In this document: one piece after another, positions 34,281-41,635 of the stretch
Layout of the letters: every line of letters starts with the position of its first letter
How positions within the stretch are numbered: the stretch's first letter is position 1
Virus record (IMG/VR): IMGVR_UViG_3300024259_002152
Span: 186,001-250,000 of that record
Origin: a virus
Reading direction: 5' to 3' (one strand)
DNA: 64,000 nucleotides
Made by a program: the position numbers and the translations under genes
The notes under the pieces: generated by a model
What the model was told of the DNA's origin: nothing
Seen by the model: only the letters and a program-made list of their open reading frames with translations
The model's database searches: none

Positions 34281-34301
34281 AAACTTATAGGAGTAAATAG
34301 T

Positions 34302-34835
34302 ATGAATGAATTAGAAGGTATCAGATTGTTTTTGAGCGGACCTATCGATCGGGTTAAAGATGATGGAGTTGGATGGAGAAAAGAATTTCAAGACAAATGT
34401 AAAAAATTACAATTGCCTTTTGATTTTTTCGACCCTTGTCATAAACCAAAAGGGATGGGGTCAGAAATAGGAGATGAAAAAATTAGAATACAGAATTTGA
34501 TGAAAAAAAGAAAATGGGAGCAAGCCCAATCTGAAGTTAAAGTATTCGGAAGATACGACTTAAGGATGGTAGATCTTAGTCATGTTCTTGTTCTTTATTG
34601 TGATATTGACGTCCACCTCTGTGGGTCGTATGAGGAATTCGTAACGGCAAAAAGGCAGCATAAGCCCTGTTTTGTTATTATGGGGGAAGGACAATCGAAA
34701 TATGATATCCCTTCATGGCTTATTCAGCATGTGGATGAAGATGAGGTGTTTAATAATGTAGATGAGTGTGTTGAGCACCTTAAACTGATACATGAAGGTA
34801 AAATAGTTCCTGATGATAGATGGGTGATAGTGTAG
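34302..34835 (+). CDS. nucleoside 2-deoxyribosyltransferase-like protein
   Basis: A 177-residue protein with a TAGGAG ribosome site. It has RLFLSGPIDR (~8-17), FDFFDPCHKPKG (~44-55), GRYDLRMVDLSHVLVLYCD (~85-103) and CGSYEEFVTAKRQHKP (~108-123). These are the substrate and catalytic segments of the 2'-deoxyribosyltransferase fold (GP, YD-x-x-x-(I/V)...GxxxE with the catalytic Glu in GSYEE). The family exchanges bases on deoxynucleosides or hydrolyses deoxynucleotides. In a phage it would serve base salvage or modified-nucleotide control. Confidence 0.75.
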   Translation: MNELEGIRLFLSGPIDRVKDDGVGWRKEFQDKCKKLQLPFDFFDPCHKPKGMGSEIGDEKIRIQNLMKKRKWEQAQSEVKVFGRYDLRMVDLSHVLVLYCDIDVHLCGSYEEFVTAKRQHKPCFVIMGEGQSKYDIPSWLIQHVDEDEVFNNVDECVEHLKLIHEGKIVPDDRWVIV

Positions 34836-34843
34836 ATTTGTAT

Positions 34844-34871
34844 TTGCAAAGTGAAAGTGAATGGATAATAA
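34844..34871 (+). promoter_or_regulatory. sigma70-type promoter, conserved family (copy 3, variant)
   Basis: TTGCAA (34844-34849), 16 nt beginning AGTGAAA, TAATAA(T) (34866-34872). It is the least canonical of the six sites but keeps the same spacer length and GTGAAA element. It precedes the gene at 34925. Confidence 0.65.
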
Positions 34872-34924
34872 TGATTGACAGAATGAAACGTGTCTTAAAA
34901 TAGATCAAACATAGGAGATTAAAC

Positions 34925-35374
34925 ATGGCACAAGAAAAGCCTAATTACGAAGTAAATGATGAGTTTAATAATATGGCAGTTCAACTTGTCGAAAAGTATG
35001 CAGAAAAGTTTGACAATATTGAAGTTGGCAAAGTTTGCTGTGTTAATTTAACGAACAAAGATCGTAAAGAAGTAGAAGGAGCAGTAGATCGAATATGGAA
35101 GCTCAAAGCAGTCAAGATGCCTGAAGCTATTCATAATCCTTTCGGGTGGTATGTGATCCTTCATTCCAATGATTGGGACGATATGAGCGACAAGCATAAA
35201 CTTGCCCTTGTAGCTGATGTTCTGCATGGAATACCAAATGAGACAGATAACGATGGTAGAGTTAATCCTTGTAACGTTAAGGGCTATCTTCCTGTCTTCG
35301 AGACCTTAGGAATCAAATATCTTGATGATCCTGATATTCCTCATCTTCTTGATGAAGATGTCGTATGGAAGTAG
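34925..35374 (+). CDS. phage metallopeptidase-like protein, probably inactive
   Basis: A 149-residue protein with its own promoter and a TAGGAG ribosome site. The layout (GWYVILHSNDWDDMSDKHKLALV near ~75-97, then VLHGIPNE, then VNPCNVKGYLPVFETLG) recalls phage putative metallopeptidases, where an HExxH helix sits at this place. Here the helix reads ALVADVLHGIP, so the first His and the catalytic Glu are replaced by Ala and Asp. If the relationship holds, it is a pseudo-enzyme, possibly a regulator or scaffold. The similarity is from memory and weak. Confidence 0.5.
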   Translation: MAQEKPNYEVNDEFNNMAVQLVEKYAEKFDNIEVGKVCCVNLTNKDRKEVEGAVDRIWKLKAVKMPEAIHNPFGWYVILHSNDWDDMSDKHKLALVADVLHGIPNETDNDGRVNPCNVKGYLPVFETLGIKYLDDPDIPHLLDEDVVWK

Positions 35375-35377
35375 ACT

Positions 35378-35596
35378 ATGTATAGAATAGATAAATTTTT
35401 ACAATACTACAATAGTCTCAAGGGTGTTGATATGGAAATCTCTCCAGGGGTTTGGGTCCATGCCCGACCCCTACCATTTTATTATAGTCTTTTCACAAAA
35501 GGATTTTGGAGAGAAAGAAAACAAAGAAAAAAAGATGCTAGAGCTGTCCTGAGGGGAGAAGCAATAGCAGTGACATGGAATTTAGATAAGGATTAA
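35378..35596 (+). CDS. small hypothetical protein
   Basis: A 72-residue protein, basic in the C-terminal half (FWRERKQRKKDARAVLRG). No motif is recognised. It starts 3 nt after the upstream stop and is followed 2 nt later by the next gene, so it belongs to the operon of short genes at 35-38 kb. Confidence 0.5.
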   Translation: MYRIDKFLQYYNSLKGVDMEISPGVWVHARPLPFYYSLFTKGFWRERKQRKKDARAVLRGEAIAVTWNLDKD

Positions 35597-35598
35597 AA

Positions 35599-36057
35599 AT
35601 GGCAAAGTTTCAATTATGGTCAAGAGATGAGTATGGACAAGGTAGCATTATAATGACCTCAGAAGATATAGATGAGGTTATTAAGAGAGGTAAGCAGGAA
35701 GTTACTGATCTTAATGTTCAAAATGCTTTAACTTCTACTGATAGAGAAAATAACTGGGAAGCATATTTTGTAAATGTCAAAACTTCGGCAAAACGTTCTC
35801 AAACAAAATATGCTTATGGATCAACTGATGTTCATACTAAGGATAGGGTTTATGCTATTGCAGATAGTGGTGTAAAATCTATTATACTTTCGGAAGTTCC
35901 GAAAGCAGTTGTTGAGATTTATCTTGGTAATATTTCTACGAAGAGAAAAGAGGAGAAAGATTGGATCGGGACAGATTTGAGAGCCAGACCAATTGACAAT
36001 GTAGATCATCCTGATTTACAAGGTAAGACATTGTTTTTTGTTAAGAAGGTTGGATAA
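35599..36057 (+). CDS. hypothetical protein
   Basis: A 152-residue protein of unknown function, starting MAKFQLWSRDEYGQGS. The C-terminal half is strand-rich. Its stop overlaps the start of the diphosphohydrolase-like gene (TAATG). Tight spacing suggests a shared operon role, but nothing more can be said. Confidence 0.55.
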   Translation: MAKFQLWSRDEYGQGSIIMTSEDIDEVIKRGKQEVTDLNVQNALTSTDRENNWEAYFVNVKTSAKRSQTKYAYGSTDVHTKDRVYAIADSGVKSIILSEVPKAVVEIYLGNISTKRKEEKDWIGTDLRARPIDNVDHPDLQGKTLFFVKKVG

Positions 36058-36473
36058 TGGCAAAAAAATTTGATAGTGTAAAAGATAGTGGAGCGCGTGA
36101 GGAATTCTCTACAGGAGCCAGGAGAGATACGCAGGAAGGTAAGGGACGTTTTGACTTGTTGCCTATTAATGCGATGTTTCGGTTGTCTCGTCATTTTGAG
36201 AACGGAGCCGTGAAATATGGAGATTCAAATTGGCTCAAGGGTATACCCTTAAAGAGGTATTTAGATTCCCTATTAAGGCATACTTTCAAATTTGCGGGAG
36301 GTTTAGAAGGGGAAGATCATCTGTGTGCGATTATCTGGAACGCTTGTTGTTTATTGGAAACTCAAGAACTTATTAGACAAGGAAAATTGCCAAAAGAACT
36401 TGATAATTTGCCAGATCCCGTTTTGGACCCAAAGGAATTTAATGAGGAGATAAGAGATTCTGATTCCAAGTAA
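36057..36473 (+). CDS. dATP/dGTP diphosphohydrolase-like protein (DUF5664/MazZ-type)
   Basis: A 138-residue protein. It contains GKGRFDLLPINAMFRLSRHF (~29-48), ENGAVKYGDSNWLKGIP (~49-65), RYLDSLLRHTFKFAGG (~68-83) and EDHLCAIIWNACCLLE (~86-101). This is the pattern of the phage dATP/dGTP diphosphohydrolase (MazG-like, DUF5664) family; MazZ in Z-genome phages belongs here. The conserved GKxRxDLLP, KYG..NW, RHxxK and EDHL..A.WN residues are all present. It would hydrolyse a purine dNTP to dNMP and PPi. Whether it serves base modification cannot be told, as no PurZ-like gene is in the window. Confidence 0.78.
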   Translation: MAKKFDSVKDSGAREEFSTGARRDTQEGKGRFDLLPINAMFRLSRHFENGAVKYGDSNWLKGIPLKRYLDSLLRHTFKFAGGLEGEDHLCAIIWNACCLLETQELIRQGKLPKELDNLPDPVLDPKEFNEEIRDSDSK

Positions 36474-36478
36474 TTAAA

Positions 36479-36550
36479 ATGAAGGATTTTTTTCAATATA
36501 GTCGTTCAGCGATTAATAGGACGACGAAATCAAATAGAAAGGTTATGTAA
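36479..36550 (+). CDS. possible 23-residue micro-ORF
   Basis: ATG 36479 opens a 23-codon frame (MKDFFQYSRSAINRTTKSNR...) ending at TAA immediately before the next gene's ATG. No ribosome site is clear and there is no homologue I know. It may be chance or a coupling leader. Confidence 0.2.
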   Translation: MKDFFQYSRSAINRTTKSNRKVM

Positions 36551-36841
36551 ATGAAAAATTTAACTATCGGTATCGACGTTAATGGTATTGGAATAATAGA
36601 GATGTCTGTAATAGCTTTGCAGGTTTATGATAGGAAAGAAATAACAAAGGAACAATTGTCAAAAATTATCGAAATAGATTTTGATAAAGGGGAACGAACT
36701 GGCAAAGGTTATCCAGGAGATAGTGCCACACCATGCGCATTGTCTCATTTAGTAATACAACTGTATGATAGGGAGTTGATAACAAAAAACATTTTGTTAA
36801 AAATGCTATTTGGAATGGAAGCAGAGGTCCAAAATGATTAA
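36551..36841 (+). CDS. hypothetical protein with internal repeat
   Basis: A 96-residue protein of unknown function. It contains two similar segments, IALQVYDRKEITKEQLSKI (~21-39) and LVIQLYDRELITKNILLKM (~67-85), each a helix-turn-helix-like ~20-residue block, suggesting an internal duplication. Its end overlaps the next gene by 8 nt. Confidence 0.55.
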   Translation: MKNLTIGIDVNGIGIIEMSVIALQVYDRKEITKEQLSKIIEIDFDKGERTGKGYPGDSATPCALSHLVIQLYDRELITKNILLKMLFGMEAEVQND

Positions 36842-37151
36842 AGTTAAAGAAGCAGAAGTATGTCTTTCAGAGACAACGGTTAGGGAATTATTAAGAGCAA
36901 TCGAAGAAGCGAAGAAGACTATTGTTTTCTCAGGAGAGATGAAACCCATGCCTGATGGGGATATGTCCACATATCAATATGAATTGGAGCAAAGAAAAAG
37001 AGGAAATATCATAGTCTCTTCTCCTCATGGAGATATAAAATTTAGAGTTGAGGTAGAAACCCTCCCTAATACTCAAGAAAGTTTAGGATACAAATTAGAA
37101 AAACCGAAAGAACTAGAAGAGTCTAATTGGTCTGATGTAAGTATTTATTGA
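36834..37151 (+). CDS. hypothetical protein
   Basis: ATG 36834 with AGAGG upstream is preferred over ATG 36810, giving 105 residues. The protein is charged with a helical N-terminus (ETTVRELLRAIEEAKKTIVF) followed by strands. No family is recognised. Confidence 0.5.
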   Translation: MIKVKEAEVCLSETTVRELLRAIEEAKKTIVFSGEMKPMPDGDMSTYQYELEQRKRGNIIVSSPHGDIKFRVEVETLPNTQESLGYKLEKPKELEESNWSDVSIY

Positions 37152-37168
37152 AAGTGAAGGAATAAAAA

Positions 37169-37396
37169 ATGAAAGTTTGGATAAGCAGAGATAACATGGA
37201 TAGTGTAAGGGATATTATAAAAGTATGGGAAAGAAAACCCAACAAGACAAGCGATAGTTGCTTTTATGATTCAATTTCTAGTAGCTCAGGGTGGTTAATC
37301 ATGTCTGCGAATGATTTTAAGGAGAGGTTTGGTTTCCGTCCTCGCAAAGGAAGCTGTAAAGAATATAATCTAGTGCTGGCAGCCCTTCGTAGATAG
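37169..37396 (+). CDS. small hypothetical protein
   Basis: A 75-residue protein with GAAGG ribosome site. It has MKVWISRDNMDSVRDIIKVWERKP and a C-terminal GFRPRKGSCKEYNLVLAALRR. It is possibly a small single-domain protein. Function unknown. Confidence 0.5.
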   Translation: MKVWISRDNMDSVRDIIKVWERKPNKTSDSCFYDSISSSSGWLIMSANDFKERFGFRPRKGSCKEYNLVLAALRR

Positions 37397-37408
37397 AAGA
37401 TAATAAAA

Positions 37409-37828
37409 ATGACATTTAGTAAAACTCTATTAACAGAAATTCAACAAAAAGTTCATCCAAATTGTGTAATATGCAGTCAGAATAACCCAAAAGGATTAAA
37501 ATTAGATTTTAAATTATCAGATGATGGAAGTATTTCATCTATATTTAATTTTGGTAAAGAATACGAAGGGCATAGTGGTGTTTTACATGGGGGCATAATT
37601 TCAGCTATTTTAGATGGAGCCATGGGTAATTGTTTATTTGCTCATGGGCACGTAACTTACACAGCAGATTTTCGTTTACGTTTCAAACATGCGGTCCTTA
37701 TAGGTAAACCTTTAACAGCACATGCGTGGATCACCAAAGTTAGACCGCCTCTATATAAAACCAAAGCAGAAATTTATCAAGACACTATGATAAAAGTAAT
37801 TGCAACCGCTAAATTTATGGAGAAGTAA
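37409..37828 (+). CDS. hotdog-fold thioesterase-like protein (PaaI/4HBT type)
   Basis: A 139-residue protein of hotdog-fold length. HSGVLHGGIISAILDGAMGNCLF (~56-77) is the hallmark HGG-x-x-x-x-x-D helix of PaaI-type acyl-CoA thioesterases, with the catalytic Asp near 71. TADFRLRFKHAVLIGKPLTAHAWI (~88-111) fits the following strands. The family hydrolyses acyl-CoA. Its role in a phage is unclear; it could relieve an acyl-CoA block or be involved in lipid or signal control. An N-terminal CVICSQNNPKGL motif precedes the fold. Confidence 0.78.
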   Translation: MTFSKTLLTEIQQKVHPNCVICSQNNPKGLKLDFKLSDDGSISSIFNFGKEYEGHSGVLHGGIISAILDGAMGNCLFAHGHVTYTADFRLRFKHAVLIGKPLTAHAWITKVRPPLYKTKAEIYQDTMIKVIATAKFMEK

Positions 37829-37831
37829 AAA

Positions 37832-38080
37832 ATGAAAATTATTATGGTTCTCTATCCTGATTGGGATGCTATTTATGTAGATGGTATTTGTAAAAAAGAG
37901 AATGATAATTTAAGTGCGGGAGATATTCTTGAAATATTGGAAAATTATCTTCCCTGTTCTATAGAGAGTATCGAAACAAAAGAGGTAGATGAGGGGTGGT
38001 GGGAACAAAGATATAATAAAGGTATAGATTGCTACCCTGAAAAAATTGAAGATATAGTTTTTCAGAATGAGGAAAGTTGA
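37832..38080 (+). CDS. small hypothetical protein
   Basis: An 82-residue acidic protein (MKIIMVLYPDWDAIYVDGICKKE...), with a strand-helix-strand outline and a DEGWWEQRYNK motif near 55. No homologue is recognised. The gene abuts the next one. Confidence 0.5.
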   Translation: MKIIMVLYPDWDAIYVDGICKKENDNLSAGDILEILENYLPCSIESIETKEVDEGWWEQRYNKGIDCYPEKIEDIVFQNEES

Positions 38081-38296
38081 ATGAAAGTTAATTTTAAAAA
38101 GCCAGAAAACGGGAATAAGGACAATGATGCTCTTTTAGATTATGAGATAATTGACTCTAAAGATAAAAACACTTTAGAGATATGGCATCACAACGCAGAT
38201 GATGGTTATTATTCTTATGGTTTTGAAGTAACAGGAACAGATGAAGAAATAAAAGTTATTAAAGAATTTTGTGATAAAATTACGGAGGCTAAATAA
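38081..38296 (+). CDS. small hypothetical protein
   Basis: A 71-residue protein, starting MKVNFKKPENGNKDNDALLDYE. It has a single strand-rich core (TLEIWHHNADDGYYSYGFEVTG) and a C-terminal helix. Function unknown. It lies directly before dnaX-like gene with 0 nt spacing, so it may be translationally coupled with it. Confidence 0.5.
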   Translation: MKVNFKKPENGNKDNDALLDYEIIDSKDKNTLEIWHHNADDGYYSYGFEVTGTDEEIKVIKEFCDKITEAK

Positions 38297-39406
38297 GTGA
38301 AAGTTGAAACCCCCTTATCTCTCAAGTATCGTCCTAAAAAATTATCTCAGGTAGTAGGGCAACCAGTAGTAGTTAGAGCATTTACTAATGCTTTCAAAAT
38401 AAATAATCTGCATCATGCTTATATTCTAGCAGGTCAATTTGGTTGCGGAAAAACGACAGTTGCTAGAATTGTTGCGGCAACTGAAAATTGTTTAGAGAAT
38501 AAAAAAGATCCATGTGGTAAGTGTAATAATTGTCAAGAAATTTTTGCTGGGAAATCCTATGAAGTTCTTGAGATAGATGCGGGAAGTGAAGGTAAGGTTG
38601 ATAATATCAGAGCATTACACAAATCTTTACATCAATGTCCCGTAGAATGCAAAACAAAATATGTTATTATTGATGAGGCACATTCTTTAACAGGTTCAGC
38701 AGCAGAAGCGTCTTTAAAGATGATAGAGGAACCTCCTCCTATGGTTAGATTTATCTTAGCCACTACTGAGCCACAGGCGTTTAAGGAAACCATTCATAGT
38801 CGTTGCATTATGTGGAGTTTCAACAAGGTTGGTAGGGCTGATATATTCAGTCATTTGCAAAATATTTCTCAGCAGGAGCAAATTGGTTGTGATGATAAAA
38901 CTCTTCAATTAATTGCCAGATATTCCAAAGGGTCAGTGAGAAATTCTTTACAACATCTTCAGAAAATTATGAATTATGTGGGAGATGATTCAATAACATA
39001 TGAATCTGCGGTAGAAGCTCTTGGAGTGATAGATGATGTATTATATTTTGATCTTTTCGATGGCATTATAGCAAAAGATGCCATGAAATGCTTTATGACT
39101 ATTAACAAGATATTTTGCGATGGTAAAGAAGCTAAATTGGTTATAGATGGAGTTTATGAGCATTTGAATAATTTGCTGGTTACGAGGACATGTCGAAAAG
39201 ATCTAGATTCTTTTGATTTTACACAGGAAGAAGCTAAGAGATATATACATCAAAACTCTACAATAGCTAAGAGTGGTGGAGATGATATACTAAGAATGAT
39301 GAACCTATTAAGCAATGTCTCATTTGGGGTAGAGTATAGTTTAAATCCAGCACAATTGCTGAATAAGTTTGCGGTAGAATCTATCCGTATGTTTGCTAAA
39401 AGATAG
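38297..39406 (+). CDS. dnaX: DNA polymerase III gamma/tau-like clamp-loader ATPase
   Basis: A 369-residue protein starting at GTG. The AAA+ core is present: SLKYRPKKLSQVVGQ (~7-21), Walker A GQFGCGKTT (~46-54), a four-cysteine zinc module (C-x8-CxxCxxC, ~65-80), Walker B VIIDEAHSL (~125-133) and sensor/arginine-finger box FKETIHSRC (~155-163). It is the gamma-type short form without tau extension. It should load the sliding clamp, encoded 2 kb downstream, with the delta-like protein at 41636. No delta-prime gene is seen in the window. Confidence 0.94.
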   Translation: MKVETPLSLKYRPKKLSQVVGQPVVVRAFTNAFKINNLHHAYILAGQFGCGKTTVARIVAATENCLENKKDPCGKCNNCQEIFAGKSYEVLEIDAGSEGKVDNIRALHKSLHQCPVECKTKYVIIDEAHSLTGSAAEASLKMIEEPPPMVRFILATTEPQAFKETIHSRCIMWSFNKVGRADIFSHLQNISQQEQIGCDDKTLQLIARYSKGSVRNSLQHLQKIMNYVGDDSITYESAVEALGVIDDVLYFDLFDGIIAKDAMKCFMTINKIFCDGKEAKLVIDGVYEHLNNLLVTRTCRKDLDSFDFTQEEAKRYIHQNSTIAKSGGDDILRMMNLLSNVSFGVEYSLNPAQLLNKFAVESIRMFAKR

Positions 39407-39427
39407 CAAAAATGAACTTTAATACAA

Positions 39428-39474
39428 TTTCAATCATATGTCGATATAAATGTGTGATTTATATATGATTGAAA
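39428..39474 (+). promoter_or_regulatory. hairpin ahead of the sigma-factor ribosome site
   Basis: TTTCAATCATAT (39428-39439) and ATAAAT (39446-39451) pair with ATTTAT...ATATGATTGAAA (39457-39474), forming an 18-bp stem interrupted by a 6-nt bulge (GTCGAT) and closed by a GTGTG loop. The stem ends at the Shine-Dalgarno GGAG (39475-39478), so it is well placed to control translation or RNA stability of the sigma-factor mRNA. Confidence 0.7.
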
Positions 39475-39483
39475 GGAGTTCAT

Positions 39484-40203
39484 ATGGGTAAACGCAGACC
39501 CGTTAAGCGGATCTTTGGCCCACTTGAAAAACTAGAATATGAAGATTTAGTAGATGTTGTAAGAGGTAGATCGAGAACTAAAAGGAAAAATAACGCTTAT
39601 AATGAGATAGAGAAAAGAATAAAAGTCAAAGTATTTTATATTACAAGGCAATTTTATATTCCTGGTCTTAATTTTGATGATATATTGCAAGAAGCTTTGT
39701 TTGCTTTAAGATTTAAAGCTATTCCTGATTATGATAAAGATAAAGGACATGGTGATCGACCTTATCCTTTTGACAAATTCGCTATGCTTTGTATCAGGAG
39801 GCATCTATCAACTTTATTAAAAAGTAGTTTTCGTAATAAAGAGAAGGCCCTAAATACTAGTTTTTCTTTGGATCAAGATAGAAGTACCCACGATGACGAA
39901 AATTTATATTTAGTAGATATTCTTTCTGTCACAAAAGGTTCGTTAGTTGATAAGGTTGGACAGCAAGAGTATTATCGTAATTTGATAGAGAGATTATATA
40001 AAAGACTCTCCAAGTTGGAGAAAAATGTCTTTGTTTTGTATACTTGTAGATATTCATATGATGAAATAACTGATAAAATTAATAAGTTTTATAAGTCCCG
40101 AGGTAGAAAAAGAAAAGTAAATGTTAAAAGTGTGGACAACGCTTTGAGTCGAATTAAAATAAAAGCTAAAGAGATTTTTGATAAATATGATGGAGAGATA
40201 TAG
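39484..40203 (+). CDS. RNA polymerase sigma factor (sigma70 family, gp55/SigH-like)
   Basis: ATG 39484 lies 5 nt after AGGAG; the in-frame TTG 39469 is less likely. The 239-residue protein has a sigma region 2 candidate LNFDDILQEALFALRFK (~57-73) and YPFDKFAMLCIRRHLSTLL (~88-106), and a region 4-like C-terminus with RLYKRLSKLEKNVFVLYTCR (~161-180) and a helix-turn-helix candidate KVNVKSVDNALSRIKIKA. This suggests a small phage sigma (like late-gene gp55) that could redirect the host polymerase to late promoters. It is placed between dnaX and dnaN and has a hairpin-leader. Confidence 0.8.
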   Translation: MGKRRPVKRIFGPLEKLEYEDLVDVVRGRSRTKRKNNAYNEIEKRIKVKVFYITRQFYIPGLNFDDILQEALFALRFKAIPDYDKDKGHGDRPYPFDKFAMLCIRRHLSTLLKSSFRNKEKALNTSFSLDQDRSTHDDENLYLVDILSVTKGSLVDKVGQQEYYRNLIERLYKRLSKLEKNVFVLYTCRYSYDEITDKINKFYKSRGRKRKVNVKSVDNALSRIKIKAKEIFDKYDGEI

Positions 40204-40238
40204 TAAACAGGGGTAGTAAAAAATGATTTAAAAAGAAA

Positions 40239-40266
40239 TTGAAAAGTGAAAACAATCCCATATAAT
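40239..40266 (+). promoter_or_regulatory. sigma70-type promoter, conserved family (copy 4)
   Basis: TTGAAA (40239-40244), 16 nt beginning AGTGAAA, TATAAT (40261-40266). It drives the sliding-clamp gene from the 105 nt gap after the sigma-factor gene. Confidence 0.88.
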
Positions 40267-40308
40267 AAAGTAGTAAGAATTGTAGATATTTTCCACAAGG
40301 AGTAAAGT

Positions 40309-41616
40309 ATGATTTTCGAAGTTAATAGAGAAGAATTCACAAGGGCTATTAAACCCGCTGTAGAGATTGCAACCAAAAACACACTCAAGGATTTCAAATA
40401 TGAGAATTTATTAACGATAAAAGCTGAACAGGATCAGGTTGTTTTGGTTTCTTATGGAGGCACATTAAGTATTGTCGCTCCTATATCAGGAAATAATTTT
40501 GGAGCACTAGATTATAGTTGCGAAGAAGAAGGGCAAACTACTGTTTATGCTGATGACTTATTGACATTTATGCAATCTCTTCCTAAAAGCTACGACAAAG
40601 TAAAGATTTCATTAGTGTCTAATCAGCTTAAATTATCTTCCGCTTCAAAGAAAACTGACGGCAAGAAGGCTAGTTCAGAACGATCTATGCCTACGGTGAC
40701 TGATATTGTTCGTCTTCCAAAAATTGGGACAACTTTTGACCAAGATATTGAATTGGATAGAGAGGTTTTTGTAAATGGTATTGATAGCGTCCTGTTTGCT
40801 CCAGCATACGAAGAAAAATATTTTTCTTATATGTGTATGTTATTTGAAGCAAGTTCTGGCACAGATCAAGAGATGAGATTTTCAGCAGGTTCAGGAGGAA
40901 GGTTTGCGATTAAATCTGTTAAAGGCAAGAATATAGTGCTGAATCAGAATGAAGCGAAGATGATTTTTCCAAAGAACAGTCTTTCTTCTATATTTAAGAT
41001 TTTATCAAGCGCAACAGAATCTTCCATTCGTATTAAATCTATAGGCGTAGATCAAACAAAAAATATTTCTGAGCAAATTCTGGTTGAGTGTGATGGAATG
41101 ACTATATGTGTATTTGGATTAGAGCATTTTACTAAATATCCTGATTTAAGTAAAATTTTAGCACATCAATATTCTAATAGAGTTTATAGTAGTTTGGAAG
41201 ATTGGCAGTCTATTGAGAAGACAATTGAGGGAACACGACACAGATGGAATGATAGTATTCATAATACGGAGATCATCATTGAAGAGAGTGATGAAGTTTT
41301 TAAAGTAACTCCTAAAACTCCTCATGCGAGTCCTACATTTATTGGAATGGTAGATACAAATGATTGTATTATCAAGGGTGATAAGATATGGTTCTGTTGT
41401 AATTCTGATTACCTGAGAGAGATGGTTGTTCAAGGTGGGGGTAAGGGTCGTATTCAGTTGAATTTTGAAAGTCAGTCGATATTGGAAGGGATAACAGATG
41501 ACAAACAGGCTCAGAAAATGATGAAACCAGTCCTGGTCAAATTTCCAGAAAATGTTGATGACGCCAAAAATACTGTTGATAACTTTTATATGTTCTTCTC
41601 AATTTCTACTAAATAA
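40309..41616 (+). CDS. dnaN: DNA polymerase III beta subunit-like sliding clamp
   Basis: A 435-residue protein, somewhat longer than the usual ~370. The N-terminal MIFEVNREEFTRAIKPAVEI (~1-20) and LTIKAEQDQVVLVSYGG (~36-52) fit the first clamp repeat; SMPTVTDIVRLPKIG (~124-138) resembles the second-domain SLPxxxFPxLP region; the end (VKFPENVDDAK...YMFFSIS) recalls the C-terminal hydrophobic strand. The clamp tethers the replicative polymerase. An insertion of ~60 residues between domains two and three (SNRVYSSLEDWQ region) is unusual. Confidence 0.8.
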   Translation: MIFEVNREEFTRAIKPAVEIATKNTLKDFKYENLLTIKAEQDQVVLVSYGGTLSIVAPISGNNFGALDYSCEEEGQTTVYADDLLTFMQSLPKSYDKVKISLVSNQLKLSSASKKTDGKKASSERSMPTVTDIVRLPKIGTTFDQDIELDREVFVNGIDSVLFAPAYEEKYFSYMCMLFEASSGTDQEMRFSAGSGGRFAIKSVKGKNIVLNQNEAKMIFPKNSLSSIFKILSSATESSIRIKSIGVDQTKNISEQILVECDGMTICVFGLEHFTKYPDLSKILAHQYSNRVYSSLEDWQSIEKTIEGTRHRWNDSIHNTEIIIEESDEVFKVTPKTPHASPTFIGMVDTNDCIIKGDKIWFCCNSDYLREMVVQGGGKGRIQLNFESQSILEGITDDKQAQKMMKPVLVKFPENVDDAKNTVDNFYMFFSISTK

Positions 41617-41635
41617 CGTTGTAATGTGATTTGAA

